The translations under genes were made by a program, and so were the position numbers. A DNA stretch of 64,000 nucleotides, taken from contig NW_004191362.1 in the NCBI RefSeq assembly GCF_000224145.3, positions 35,654 through 99,653 on the forward strand, in the 5' to 3' direction. Below are positions 27,501 through 42,500 of this stretch, in pieces; position 1 is the first letter of the stretch; the number at the start of each line of letters is the position of its first letter. Origin of the DNA: Ciona intestinalis (Eukaryota; Chordata; Ascidiacea; Phlebobranchia; Cionidae). The notes beneath the pieces were generated by a model, which saw only the letters and a program-made list of their open reading frames with translations, was not told where the DNA came from and ran no database searches.

Positions 27501-30500
27501 ATTGAATTGAAGTAAGTTTGGTGGCCACTCCTTTGTATTGGTCGTTTCTTTAATTACATTTTGTACAGCACAACATACATACCATTCAATTTTGCTTTTG
27601 GAATACAATGGGAAGATACATTTATTAAAACAGTGAAGAGAGAGAATTAGCAGCAAAACGACAGTTGTTAAAACATATGCATTTGGTAAAAACTAAAAAC
27701 TACTTTATGAAAGGGTCAAAGAAAATCTGGCGGCTAAACCACCTCTTANNNNNNNNNNNNNNNNNNNNNNNNNNNNNNNNNNNNNNNNNNNNNNNNNNAT
27801 TTAACATAGATTTTAAAAACCTTTATAAGCAATTGGCTATGTATATATTAGGGTATGGTGTAACTGTTCAACTTGTTAGACATAATAATAGATTACTAAA
27901 TAAATATCACACAACATCTAAAACATCAAACATCGCCATTTAAACAACAAAATATATATGGCACATAATATGTTTTACCTCCAAGGTTAGATTCGTTCCC
28001 ACCATACGAAGATGGACAGAACTATAAACGTAAACATCGTTGAAGTTCATCTTAACAACCCCATTGTTTCCCTCTGTTGTCTCATCGATTATTGTAAGTG
28101 GTTTTGTACCAACTGCATTTACTGTGGTGGCTTTAGCATCATTTTCTAAAAAAAAACAATTGAATTGAAGTAAGTTTGGTGGCCACTCCTTTGTATTGGT
28201 CGTTTCTTTAATTACATTTTGTACAGCACATGTGCTTAACATACATACCATTCAATTTTGCTTTTGGAATACAATGGGAAGATACATTTATTAAAACAGT
28301 GAAGAGAGAGAATTAGCAGCAAAACGACAGTTGTTAAAACATATGCATTTGGTAAACTAAAAACTACTTTATGAAAGGGTCAAAGAAAATCTGGCGGCTA
28401 AACCCACCTCTTATACACCATGCCTGATTAGAAGCCTTTGGATATAATGGGAGCACACTAACTACTGAGCCATGGCACCGGATAAGAATATAGAAGACTA
28501 CTCACCAATATGCGCAGCAGAAACTGGGCGGTTGTCCACAATCAAAACGGTATGTTTGGTCTTCACAGTGAATCCCTTCTTAGCTTGCTTGTCTTCTAAG
28601 TAAACGGTTCCTGCTCCACCAGCTTGTTCAGTTGAAGAGCTTCCACCATTCATTGCATATGTGCCAGTAAATAGGAGTGATTGAGGTGATATTATTGATA
28701 TCCTTCCACCACCACCAGCACCAACACTATCAACCACACCGTTTCCACCTACAGCTTCCAATCGACCCACCCCTCTTAAAGTATCAACCTTAATTAACAC
28801 CGACCCCCCACTTCCTCCACCAACTTTATAACTTGATGATGAGAATCCATCTTCTCCATTGCTTGCAACCACTCCATCAAGTCTAATGAAACTGGCTTCG
28901 ATGTAAATAACGCCACCACCAGAACCATACTTCAATTTACTCTCACACATAGCATCACTTGCTATATTGCATTGAACATTACCCTGGACTTCACCACCAC
29001 TGCCAGCTACTTGAGTGTTCCTCATGTCCCCATACACCTCGCACCATGTTGAGGTTTTCAATCTTCCAAGTTCTTTCTCTGCACCTCCGCACCCACCATG
29101 GCTGCCACCTCTTAAACCATAATTTCCATTCACTGTAGGACTACCAAACCCTTGCCCAGCCTTACTCCCATATCCATTAGTAAGTATCTGACTGGCATAC
29201 GCAAGCGTCACATTGGGTGCAGTGATCTTCAAATCAGAGGACACCAGTTTAGAACCGTGGCGCAAATCCAAAAACTTGAAAATTTCCAAGTTAAAGTTTC
29301 CCGATATTAAAATTCGATCCCCAGTGAATTCAACTCCCAAACTAAGAGATGCAAAGGGTAGCAGTGTAAGAGAAGTTAGTGATATTTTTCGTGCAACGTT
29401 TACATCATTCTTGAATACCACAATAGATGCCGTTTCTGCCACATAAGAAGCAGCATTTGTTCCCATAGTGAGGGACGTTACACCAACTAATTTTCCCCGC
29501 AATTCCAAATCATATTCAACCCCACATGTGTGAATTGTGGTGTGTGTGGCACGAACTCTGCTTGGTAGAACCACTGTAGCATTTTCATCAACACGTAATG
29601 AACATTGTAGAATGTAATCTGTTCTAGCATCAACTGCGCTCTTGATTTCCAGTGTAAGATTGCTAGGCACGACCAACTGGCCTGTCTGGTCACCAACAAG
29701 TGTGCTGGATTGGATTGAAACACTTGAAGTGCTATCTGCTACACTTAGAACCGCTCTAGCTTGACCTAACACAGAAATTTTGGAGAAAGAAATGACCCCA
29801 TTCTTTGCAAATGTAGGTTTGAGATGTAGGTTAGTGTAGAATAATTCCGTTGATGGGCATTCAGTTGGAGCAGTTGTGTCGAATAAATTGGGCAATGCGT
29901 TCTTGAAAATTAGTTCTGTTATTTGGCTGCCAAAATTTGATAAGTAAGACATGTATATGATACCAGAAGCAGATCTGTAAAAATAAAGAAATTGCCATTA
30001 ATTTTGAAATATGTAAACCTGACTGACATAGAATTAATTTATTGTTTTATTGAAAAATTAAGGAAAATATAAAAATAAAACACATACCTTAAAAAAATAA
30101 TGCAATACCAAACAAAATATACCTTAAATTGCAAGTTGAATATGCGCAGCCCCCGTATGCTGTGATGCTGCCGGTAAACTGTTCTAGTGTGCCATCAACA
30201 TTGATCTCAACTCTACCACCAAATCCACCATTCTCACTTTGTGATAAGGCATCCCCACCCATAGCATTTATAAATCCATGTCCAGATATGGATCTTGCTT
30301 TAATGGAAATGCTGCCACCACGACCAGTGAAAGAACCATCAGCTATTAAAATATAGGAAGAATACAAAAATGTAAACAGGAGTAATTAAACATTACCATA
30401 AAATTAAACCACATGTTAAGAGTAGATGACTAACACGAGGTGAATGAAACAAAACACCTGTGTTATAATAACTGTTATTGCCCCACAATGTTAAATAAGT

Positions 30501-33500
30501 TACATATACTTACAAAGTTACATAAGTTGTAACTCTTAAGCAGGCATGGGTAAAACAACTGTGTTATAACGACCACCCGCCAAGAGAAACAAGTTACATT
30601 CATTCAAACTCACCTGCTCCATTTGCGGACACATTTCCACCAATATGAACATTATCTTGCGCCACCATTTGCACCCAACCACCATCTCCTGCTCTGAATG
30701 TTCCATCAGTTGAAGCTCCATCTTCAACGCTTAACAACTGGTGGTTGCCGACTATGGTCCTCGTGGGATCTTCTGATGAACCATCCGCTGCCACCAAAGC
30801 ACCAGCATCAATGGTGATGGTTTGCCCAACCAAGCTTATCCCATGTGGTTTATGGTTTGCAGCTGATGTTAGTAATCTAGGAAGAAAGTTAGGATTTATT
30901 AAAATTTATTCTATTCAAATATTAGATGAAAAAAAATTAACAAAACTGACTTTATGTAAATTTAAGACTGAGCATAAAATAAAAAAAACATGTTTTTTAA
31001 ATATTTTTTACAATTTTGAATAAAAAAATTCAGGCACAATACCATAGGAGATCCGTATTTAGTAATTTGAAAATAAATCTTGTCAACAGAGGAAACCAGT
31101 AGGTATACATAATCTACCTTGCATTATCCTTCATTGTTATTGAAGCATTTGATGTGATAGATACAACCAAATCATCTGCAGTAGATATCCCCATGAAACT
31201 CAATGTTGAATAGGAATGCAGGGTCAGGTCTCCGGGTATTTTAATAGTAGCTCCTGTCAATGTGTTGCCACTGCATTCGCCAACATGGGAGCCGTCCTTC
31301 AGATTTAATTTGGAAGAACTTAGAAGCACAATGCTGTTAACACAGAGTGAGGCACCATCTTCAATGTTGACTTCACCACCACGCTGGATGTCAAAGGCTG
31401 AAGCATCAAGCTGGCCATTAATAGTCGCTTTCCAAAGAGAGACAGCAGCATTAGTAGCTGGTGTGTTGCCATAAAATTTAAACGAAACTCTTGCATTGGA
31501 TCCAATTACAAGCCGTGCTGAAATAACGGTCTTCGAAACACCATTTCCAGCTACATTCAGATGCGTGTTGAAACCTGATTAAAAACAAAGTGAAAATTCA
31601 CAAAAATGTGGATATATGTATAAGTTATTCATCTTTGCTTAATGGATGAATTTTTTTCTATATGAAAACAGTTTAAACACACCATTATTAACACTAAAAC
31701 GACAGTTGCTATGCTAATGGTTAACAAATGACAATTTGGACATCCCAGTAGTGACCACTGGGTTGGGGTAGGACACACGTTATACTGGTAGCATCAAGTT
31801 TTGAACCAGATACCCTCTGGTTAAAGGCCAATCAGGATAATGAGACAACACATAAACAACATACCCAGGACTTCCAGTGTGCCGGTTCCATCCCCAGTAA
31901 TGCTGGAGACAGCGGGATCATCAACTGATCGCGACGATATCACTAAGCGTGCTCCATTAAGCAAGACGATATGAGATGTTTCAAGTGGTATGTCGTCCTC
32001 ATATAGGTATGGACCATTCAGTATCACTCGTTTGCTGGTAAGGGCTCCATTTGGTTCAGTAACAATTGTAATACCTGGTAAAGTTAAAATCAGCTTTATT
32101 ATAATGTTTCTATTTTTGTAATAAAGTTGTATATTCTACTTTCTATGTCACAATATGTTTGCCTCAACCAGTGTGTGTTTTATATTTTTCTATGTTGTGG
32201 TATCTAATATTTCTATGAACTGTGGTTAAATTGTGCGTGGTGTACTGTTAACATCCAAGTATAAAGCTAGTAGGTAAAGACTTCTATTTAGTAACAGTTA
32301 AGATAACTGGATAAAAACTTCCAAGAATACCTCCTTCATTTTTAAACAAGCCGGTAAATGCCTGCCAGTTGTTATTCCCAGCAAGTGGAGCTTCAGATAA
32401 AACCACAGAAACAGTTGCACCACTGGTTGAATGTATCTGTCCACTACCAGTCAATGCAGCTGATCTTATAATTAAACTAGCATTGCTTCCTTGTGGAGTG
32501 GTGAATGTAATTATTCCATCTAGTTTAAGTTCACCATCAGTTTCAATTGTAACATCCTGAAAATAAAATTAGAATAGATTTGTTTAATTAATGCGAAAGC
32601 CCACCAGGGGAAATAGGATCTGGTACAATACCCCAACACTTATGGATTAAGGTCAGACTATGCCCATTACCTCCACACCTAAAGATTCATGACAAAATTT
32701 GTCTATTTCCCAAACACCTAGGGATTTAGGTCAGACTTTACCCCAATGTATTAACTGCAAAACAACTAATAAGTTTGACATGGCTTTGGCAAAATCCAAA
32801 CGATCATATAAACACACATATATCATATGTACATATAATAACGCATACATGTGAAGATATGATCATTATTCGGCTTCCTGGTTTAAGTTTAATGAATGAT
32901 CGAGCGTAATATCTTGCACTGGATGTTGGCTGGAGTGTTATCCTAAAATATAAAGCTGTTAAACCAAAAAGAAGTTTTTTTTGGTTCTCTTGCCCAAAGT
33001 CTGCCATAAACACTAAGCGTAAGTTATTTATCCTCGCATGGCGGGGCAAGGGCAGTCTTTTGTTTTATGCACCTCATGCCTGCTTATGAGTTGCTAAGAA
33101 TCTACTTTAGTGTAGAATTGTTTACTCTTTATTCAACCTGGACAACCCATTTTTGATTATTAAGTCGAAGCAAAATATACACAGACATAATTATAAATAC
33201 AAACAAAGTACATACTGAGCATTATCTGAAAGCACAAGTTGTTCGTAATTCATATTCTCCTCCATGCTACAACTTTGTCCAAACGTCAAAGACAATGTTG
33301 AGTAATCGCAAATCTCAGATGAATAACACAGTCCTATATTTGTTTGATCCAAACTAAACAAATATAATTGTTAAAATCATATTATTTAATTGGTAAAATT
33401 AATTGACGTTGTAATAATTTATACTCTTTTAAACTGTACACTTCTTGTTAAAAAACTAGAGCTTTTGTTTTAAGTTTGTTTGGATATTATAATGATGTTT

Positions 33501-36500
33501 ATTTATATCCTTTTGTACATTTTTTTTACTAGGTAAGATAAATAACAAAGTTCTGTACGATATTTCAATGCAACCCACCTTGAAGTTCCTGCTTTTATTT
33601 GTCCAGCAGGGCACGCAGAACACCAGTTACACGCTTCGTTGTTTGGACAATTAAGTGAGGGTGAGGTCAGGTTGTGCTCAAGCTCCCCTTGTGGGCAAGC
33701 TGGGCTGGATGGGACTTGTAATATTTCGTCACTGCCGAGTCGTAAGAACTTAGTGGCATCTATTTCAAACCATGATTGCAATTGATCATCGTTGTCGTCA
33801 ACTTGAATCTCGTCAAGGTTGAGTTGCAGTCGTTGGTTGAATGGATTGGCTCCGCATGTTGATGACTTCAATATTTTTCCTCCTTGTAAAACTTTGACTT
33901 TTTGTAACTGGATTGTGCCTGGAAAGACATTTTAGCTGAAAAGGTAATAATTTAAAACTGAACTAATTTTATAAGCAATAAACTAACTAAGCGATTGTTT
34001 TTGAATTAATGTTCTGAAGTACAAGTTATGACACGGGTTCGTTATTTCATAAACTTTACGCATGCTTCTGAATTGTCACCCACATAATTTTTTTGTTTTA
34101 TTTAATTTTCATCTTCTAAATATGAACACCACATTATTGTCCTCCGAACTATGGTGAGTTTCGTTGTGTCTTGTTCACCCACATTGAACCTACTATTCCA
34201 GTGAAAAGGCACACTCAAGCTAACTTGGTTTTTGCAAAACAAGTAAAAATGTTTCCGAACCTCTTTGTTCTTGATCAAGTCCACTAAACGCTGGATAATT
34301 CGTCATAACGACCCCATTATCTGACACATAGAGGTTCTGAATCCCATTAACTCCACCACACCATGTAATGGTTCGGTTATTTTCCACCAGCAGTGTAGGT
34401 TTGGACTGTGGCAATGTTAGAACTGAACCATAACCAACATTGATATCAAGAGGCAGAATGTATTGGGATGTTGAAGTGACGGATGATAGGGTTTCAAGGT
34501 ACAACCTGTTGTGGGGAATAGTTTACTTTACTAATAAAAAATATACTGCAAACTTATATCAATTTAATAGTTTGCTTTACCAATGTGTCAAAATTCAGAA
34601 AAGCTTGTAACCAAAGTAAAAGGTGCAGGGCAAATAGGTTAATAAAAAAATGTAGCAATCTTAATTACAGTTCTGCAGGGAAGCTTGAAACTAAAACCTG
34701 CAGCTGTATTTATAATATGTTTATCTCTCAATTTGTACATGGTAATAATGCAGCAATTTCATATTAATTTAATGTTTATTTACAATATATCTAATACTGA
34801 CCTGTGTTTGTCCCCTATCTCAACACATGACAAGTCACTTCTAATGTTGTTGTAAGATCGCGCAGATATTTTCTCCACATAGAAATCAACTAAGTTGTCA
34901 GTACTGGATAAGTCAGCCATCTTCAACTTTGAAGGTGAACCCACAAAGATTAAAGCATCGATAGTTGCTGCTCCAACTAATACAGCCGAACCACCATTGC
35001 CCATGCTTTGCCATGATGCTCCTGTTGATCAAAACAATTTATATAAAAAATATAAAACTGTTTTTATTTTAGAATAAACGTTGCAATACAAAAAGAAAAC
35101 AATTTTGAACCAAAATGGCATAGAATGTCCAACAACATTACTCACACAAGATGAATCAAGATTTTAACATATGTATTTTGTACCAAAAAAACAAAAAATA
35201 GTGATAAAGCGTGATAAATGAATAAACAAGATAACCGGCATTCAACTCTCTGTGTGGTAATAAATTTATTGCTTTTTTTTCTGCATTGCTGATATGTAAG
35301 ACCACTGGGTTGAATCAATTTATACTTACTTACAAAATTTACTAAAACAATAAAATACCTCGAATAACAATCTGTTTGTATCCATAGCTGGGTAGTTTGG
35401 CAAGTAACGGGTTGTTATGTTGAACCACAGTTGTAGGAGGGGAAGCGTGTGATGTACATGATATATACACCACACCTGGACCCCCAGGTACGTATCCTTG
35501 GCCAGGGTAGGCTGTGAATCGTCCCACTGCTACCTCAGTTGATAATGTGGTGTATACGATGGATATAACACCACCACCACCACCACCCGATGTTGTAGTG
35601 TCTCCTCTACCACCGTTTGCTCTGTACATTCCTAATCCACCAAGAGTTTCAATCTGAAAAGAATATTTGTTAATGTTTATCATAATTTGACTATGGGAAA
35701 ACTCCGGGTTATAACACAGTTGTCGCACTATATGTGGTGGTTTCATACATCTTACGCACCTATGTGAGTTAACATAACTTTGTAGGAGATTGTTTTCCGT
35801 ATGGCTGATAATTTAGACAACCCAATTAGTAACCACTATGTTGGAGCAATTACTGTTAAGTATCCTGGCCAAGCAAACACGTTCGCAACAATGGTAGCAA
35901 AGCTGAGCATCGAACCTGGTACCGTCCGGTTCTGTTGCAATTGCCTAAACCACTAAGCAAATGTGCCGGAGAAAACTAAATGTATCTTACCTTGTTTCCT
36001 ACAGCCACAAGCATGCACACTTATCACAGGCCCATGTCTTAGTTATACAACTTTATTCATCTTACCTGTATCCATATGCTACCACCGGCACCACCACCAG
36101 CCCCTTGTCTGTTGGAATCCACAGCAGTTGCTCCACTTGAAGTGATCAAGCCATCATTGTACAATGTAGCTGTGTGGTGTGTTATTATTAGGAAACAAAT
36201 TAAGATTATTTAAAATGTTACATTAATGTTTGTGAGAAGGATATTTCAGGAAAGTATTGGATAAAATAGTGATAATTTTCTGTTATAAAGCCAGGTCTAC
36301 ATGTAAGATGTACGAGACCTAGTAGTCTGTTTATTTTATTGTTTTTTTTGTAACTGCTGTAGTACACAAACATATAATAGATTTTAGGCTAAACTAATCA
36401 AGGAAGTAGAAAAATAAACATAGAAATACTGTCTAATAAATGCCTAAAACGGTCCCCTAAATTTGACGTTAAAAGTTATAAACATAAATGCCACACCAAC

Positions 36501-39500
36501 CTGTTTGGATATGAATTGCACCGCCTCCATTTGAACCAAACCTACCCCCGCCACCAGAACCAAAGTTAGTTGGTGATGAGTAGGTATCGTTGTCTTCATA
36601 GATCCTGTTAGTCACCAAACCACCTGTACCACCATGGGAACCACCGTTGTATCTGTAGCTGTCAGATTTGCTTGAACCTGTTTAAAATAATGCAAACTGG
36701 TCACGCTGGTGGCGACAGTTGGTAATATACTGGAAATGATGTATGAGAAGTATTCTATATAGGTTTGGTCCCACAGATATTGGCACATCATGGTACCTGA
36801 GATTTAAGCCAGAATTGCCACACACTATGGAAAAGTATGAAAAGGCAACAATTTTGTTAAGAATAGCATAAAACCTATAACTTATAAAAATCTGAAAGTT
36901 AGATATAATTTACCTCTGCCTTCCCCTTGTTTATATCCCATCCCATCCACAGTAATAACTCCACCAACCTCAACTTGAACATCAACAGTTGATGAAATAT
37001 GCAACCTCCTGCCTTCTAAACTGCCAAGGGATTTGATCACAAGATTGTTGACCTGGGAAAGTATTGTCAATATTATCTGCTTACCATTTAGTTTAGTTAT
37101 ATAAGGGAATTCCAAAGAGTTATACACTGGGTGTAATTTTGTGAACCACACATTGTGATTTTTAAATGCTCACGTTTAATTTAACTGGTTTATTAAAAGG
37201 AATATAGCACCCCAGGCCCCAGGTTAATGGGGCAATTTTGGCCTAAATAGAATCAATGGCACGACTTTATCAACATAGAATAGCGTATTTATATAAAACA
37301 GCATCACTTACAGATATTTCAGCAGCAACATTAACATTGTCCCCTTCTTTCAATAGATTGTCGGGCAGCAATTTAATTGAACTTTTGCTTTCAATGGTCA
37401 AACTATCAGCTTGAAGAGCAATTCCATTGGAATCTACAACTCTATTTGTATATCTGGAAAGTTATGTGATAAACTATTAATAAATGGGAAAAATAAAATA
37501 CCATGAAAAGATTAAGAATATAAAATTTTTATTGTATTAGAAACTATAAATAATAAGGAATATTATTATGAATATAAATGAAAATAGTTATAACTCAAGA
37601 CAATTTGGCAGAAGTTTATTAACAGGAAGTTCCAATAACTGTCTTTTTGCAGATCGCCTTCTCTTCGTTGTTTTAATTAATCTTATCTTCCCTATAAGAG
37701 ATGATGGAATAATTGTTTCACCCACCTTCCATTTGCACCAAACTCTATAGAGCTTTCAATTAACTTAAGACTTCCAAACCCAATCATTTTTCCTTCCAAT
37801 ATAAACCTTGCACCAAGCATTACGGAGGTGGGGTTGTTCGTGTCTTTTGATAGCAGAGTTGATAAAGACACGCGTGCGTTCTCGTGGACATGTAAGTTAG
37901 TGCTCACATAACTTTGTGCAGTTTGTATGCTCACATGCTGGTAGGGTCCTGAGTGATAAAATATCTCAATTTGTATTCTAAAATATGTATACAAAGAAAA
38001 AGGGGTAACTTTGCAGAGGGGTATAGTTTTGTGTCATATATATAAAACAATATTTTTTCATTTTTGATAACAAACATTTGCTAAATAATAAAAGTTTCAA
38101 GCCACATTTGACCCGTTATACCAATGGAAGACTTACATGCTGTGAACCTGTTGTAAACACACCAAACAAAACCATAAATTTTATAACTTTACATAACGCA
38201 TTCCAAAACTTATTCAAAAATAATTATTAAGTAGTGAAAACATCACACTCTGAGTCTGTTAAATACCACATCAGTTTAATGTGCCACACAATGTGAAAAT
38301 CCCTTATATAGATAACTACTTACCAAAGTTTATTGTTGGCAGTTGTTTAGTCAGCCTTGGATTCTCCCCAACTAAGTTTGTAACTTGTAGAGTGTTGACG
38401 TCTTCATTTACTTGGCCTAAGGAAATATCAGAAGTTAAAAACACCATCTTAAACCACCATGAAAATATATTAACAGAGAAGTAAACTAGGGTCTGGGGTT
38501 CTAACGTAGATATTATATTCATCATAAATATATCCAAAGTTTAAAAACTAAACTACGTAAATAAAATTTAATTCAAACAATGTAATTATCATGACTAACA
38601 TTCCCTCATGGCAGAGTAACTAATAACTATAAGATGGCTAGGCGAACACAGCCATAATGACAGCAGCGTCAAGCCTCTAACCCATAGATACTGGGCTATA
38701 GGTAAGGAGGGAAAAATCTCTATAGCAGTAAGTTTATTACCTGTTGCAATAACAGCTAAGCGGGCTCCGCCAAGTACATGCAATTCATCAAATACACTGA
38801 CACTCTTCAATTGAGATATAACTGTTTGTTCATCACTTGGATTGTCAGGTTGAATAGAAGGTCCAACCACCAACCACGTGGTTGCTACGATTGCATTCAT
38901 TATGGATTCATAAGTGACCACTTCTTGTTGCTGTGGGAATGAATGAATGAAGGTAAATTATTAATTCAAAAGTTTCATAACCTCCTAGTTGCAGCCATCA
39001 AACCAGGTGTGCTCTGGTTAAGAAGTAATCGCTGTAACCACTTTGCCGATTTTAGACCATAGTTGTACATTATTTTATAAATTAGTGAAAAATAAATCAG
39101 CTTTATCACAAAATTAAATCTTTGTGAGGACATTTTAGTTTTTTGACTGCCTTCACCAAAACAAATTAATAAGATGATTAAGTCAGTACGAAAAGTAAAC
39201 CAGTTATTTTAACTAAACAACAACAGTTTTTACTTACCGATTTTATTGGATTTTTGTTGTTGTCTACCACTAGTTTTCGCTTAATAGTTCCAGAACGGTT
39301 TTCTTCATAATAAACAGTACCACTGGCACCACTGCGGAAGAAGTGTGCATAACCACCATGAGCTTCAACCACGCCACTCCACGATTCTCCCATCTGTATT
39401 GGAGCAATGGGTTCAAGTGTGGATGTGTAAGAGATGGCTATCCTTCCACCACCACCACCTCCAGCTTGTGAACCTGGGTAACCTGTACAAGAAATCAATT

Positions 39501-42500
39501 AGATATTATATGAATAAACTTGTATGGTGTGGAAAATTAGGAGCTTAGTTGTATTTTCATAGACTTGTGCTCACTTACGAGTCACCAGTTGTTTTGGAGC
39601 TGTCAATTTTTAATTTCTAATCCTTAACCAACAACCCAATTTATACAACACCTAGCCTCTAACTAGTCTAACATGTAGCAACTAACAACTTTGAATTCCC
39701 AGCCCCTACAACACAACAATCTCACCTTTTCCACCATTTGCTTGAATATAACCCGTCCCTTTAACTGATGTTCCCCCTTGTATATAAATAGAACCACCAG
39801 CAGCACCACCACCACGATATCTCTTGCCATGGTCTAGAAAACTAACTCCATTTTGACCAGATGCCACCAGTGATCCATCAATAGTTATATCATCTGATAT
39901 GATGTGTAAGATACCACCACCCAGACTGCGGCCTCTGCCACCACTTTCGCCAAAGTTCTACATAATGGAAAGTAGTTGTATTTAGTAAGATTGAATGTAT
40001 TAATAACCTTGGTTATCTTTAACAAACAAATAGGTAAATATGTTTGGGGACGTTTTCATCTTTTTGTAATGTATAGTATAGAAGTAAATGCCACAAATAG
40101 TTAAATTTATTTATCCAACAAGGCGGAGCATTGGCAAGTGAGTTGTAAATGCCGTTAAGTATCTTGCCCAAGGACCCACAATGGTAGCAGTAATATATAA
40201 TTAAGAAAGTCAAGTTGCTTACTTGTGGTTTTGTAAGGTTTCCATGTGGTCTTGCTTGTCTATTAGTTGTAGTGACTGTAGAAGCAGGCCCACCAACCCC
40301 ACCATGGCTTCCACCAGAACTACGGTGGTTGTTTACCAAAATCCCCCTCCCAAGACATTCAAACACCAGTGGGTTGCATAAGACCTGGAATATAGAGGTT
40401 TTAAAGTTTTTAAAATTAATTTAAAATGGTCAGTTTAAAATCAACATTGTAAATAGAACAGCTCAAAGCAGACAAAAAGAAGGGGGAAGGGCAGTACTGG
40501 TTGGGACAGATCTATAAGTTATATGTTAAAATACAGCAAAAACAGTTCTTTAATATATTAACATGGTATGTTTACTGATTTAGGTTTTTATTGGTGAAAT
40601 CTAACCTTTATCTTTGCTTCTTCTTCAACCAAAATCTTTGTAACTTCCAAAGTTAATTTATCTCCACGTAGCAAAGACCCTGCATGTAGATGAAGGAACT
40701 CGCCCTGTAAGAAATTAGTAGGGGATGAATGTTATCTAGATCACTCCATTATAAACCCCACTTGTTTATTGTCATGTGGTCACGGGAACGCAAGAGGTAT
40801 AATACAGGTGTTGAAACATCATAGCCAGCTTACTAGTTACCACCTATGTAACTTAAAGCGTGCTTGTTCTGAGAAGTAACCATATTCAATATAACACGGG
40901 TGTTCTGTTTCATATACCTCATGCCTGCTTACGAGTTACCACGTATGTAACTTATTTATCCTCGCATGGCGGGGCAACGACAGTTGTTATAACACGGGTG
41001 TTCTGTTTCATACACCGCGTGCTCGCTTACGAGTCACCACGTGAGCAACTTTACTTTCACTTACTTTCAACACAACCCCTTCAGGTCCATCACCCACAAC
41101 CACTTTACCACCACCATGAACAATTATATTCTTAAACACAATCAATGTTTCTTCAGTTTTGTTTCTAACATAATCAATTGAATGGTTGATGCTCAGATTT
41201 GCATTTGGCCTGAAGAAAAAAAAAATAGATGATTTTAGGGACAACACATCCTGTTTAAACAAGAGATGACGATGCCAAATTGGCAAAAAATATATCTCTT
41301 ATATTATACAACTTGTTGGATTTGACTTTTGTCTGCTCTGTATTTTCAGAGCACTTGATCCTATAAGAATATCTAGAAGATTCGCAAATATAAATTAAGA
41401 AGCAAAAGTAAAAATGATTAAAAAGAATTTAAAAAAATTAAAAATATTTGACTTGATCTTACATGAGGTACAAAACTCCACCATGACCAACTTCAAGGGT
41501 ATGAGCTCCATCCAATGTTCCACCAATAGCAACATGAACTTTGTTGATATACAAAGTACCCGCACTTGTCATGTGAGCATTCTCATAAACCTCAACCCCA
41601 AACTTTAACTCAGGGGAAGTGGATGGGAGGGATAGGTCAAGGCTCTGTGGGTGGGTTGGGAAATAGTGTGGATATTTTAGAAAAGTTGACAGATGTGGTC
41701 AATATTAAAATACATTACCATCTCTAATTTCAGTGATAATTTTCAGAAATAACAGAGATAACACCTAGACATGTATTGTACAATAAATATGCTGAGTTTA
41801 CACAATATTATTTTAAGAAATTAAATTTTAAATATTTTAGAAAAGTTGATGTTATGTTAGCAGGATCAAGCAATGTTAGCAGCATCAAGCTTCAATCATA
41901 TCCTCAAGTTCCAAGCCTAACACCCCAACCACTAAGCCAGAGACATCTTTCACCTGATAATGCCCAAGATGCAGCACACCAGTTCTATCCCCTTCACTTC
42001 TAGCAATCTCCATAGACATGTTTTGTGTGGTTGGGAATAAAGCAAGTGTGGCGTGCCCATTCATTGTAAGAGAAACAAGCTTAACATTCTCTATATCTTC
42101 AGCACCATTGTCATCCATTATAAAGGTCCTGGATGTAAAATTAAATATTTAAAAAAAATTAAACTGTTAATAAGGCCGAAAAAAAGTTAAAGGAAAATCG
42201 TTTCTTTCTTTCGCATTTTCTTTCGCAGCTGCGTAGTACAATTCAGTTAAACACGGTATGGACAAAAAAGAAAATGAATTTTAAAAACTAAACAGACATA
42301 CCTGAAAGAAGTTACAGATAACTAAGAAAGTACCATTTTATAAATTAAAACAAATAATCCATTAAACAAACCTTCCGCCCTCATATCCTTGTGAACCATG
42401 GTCTAATAAGTCAACAAAGTTGATATATCGGTGTCTGGATCGTGGGTTGGCTCCATTATCAACTGTCAGGGTGTCTTCATAATAGTTTTGTGAAGAAGTC

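Noticed and set aside
27665..27943. Open frame running through the N gap.
   Set aside because: It includes undetermined bases and is a by-product of the gap.
30123..30342. End of one gene at U9, because the exon lacks a GTVY block.
   Set aside because: The block (SASGIIYMSY) is found at the start of the next exon, 28506-29974, so the reading continues.
40775..41060. CRISPR-like array (three regular repeats).
   Set aside because: The repeats are divergent SINE tails of about 80-90 bp without unique spacers, in a eukaryotic intron.
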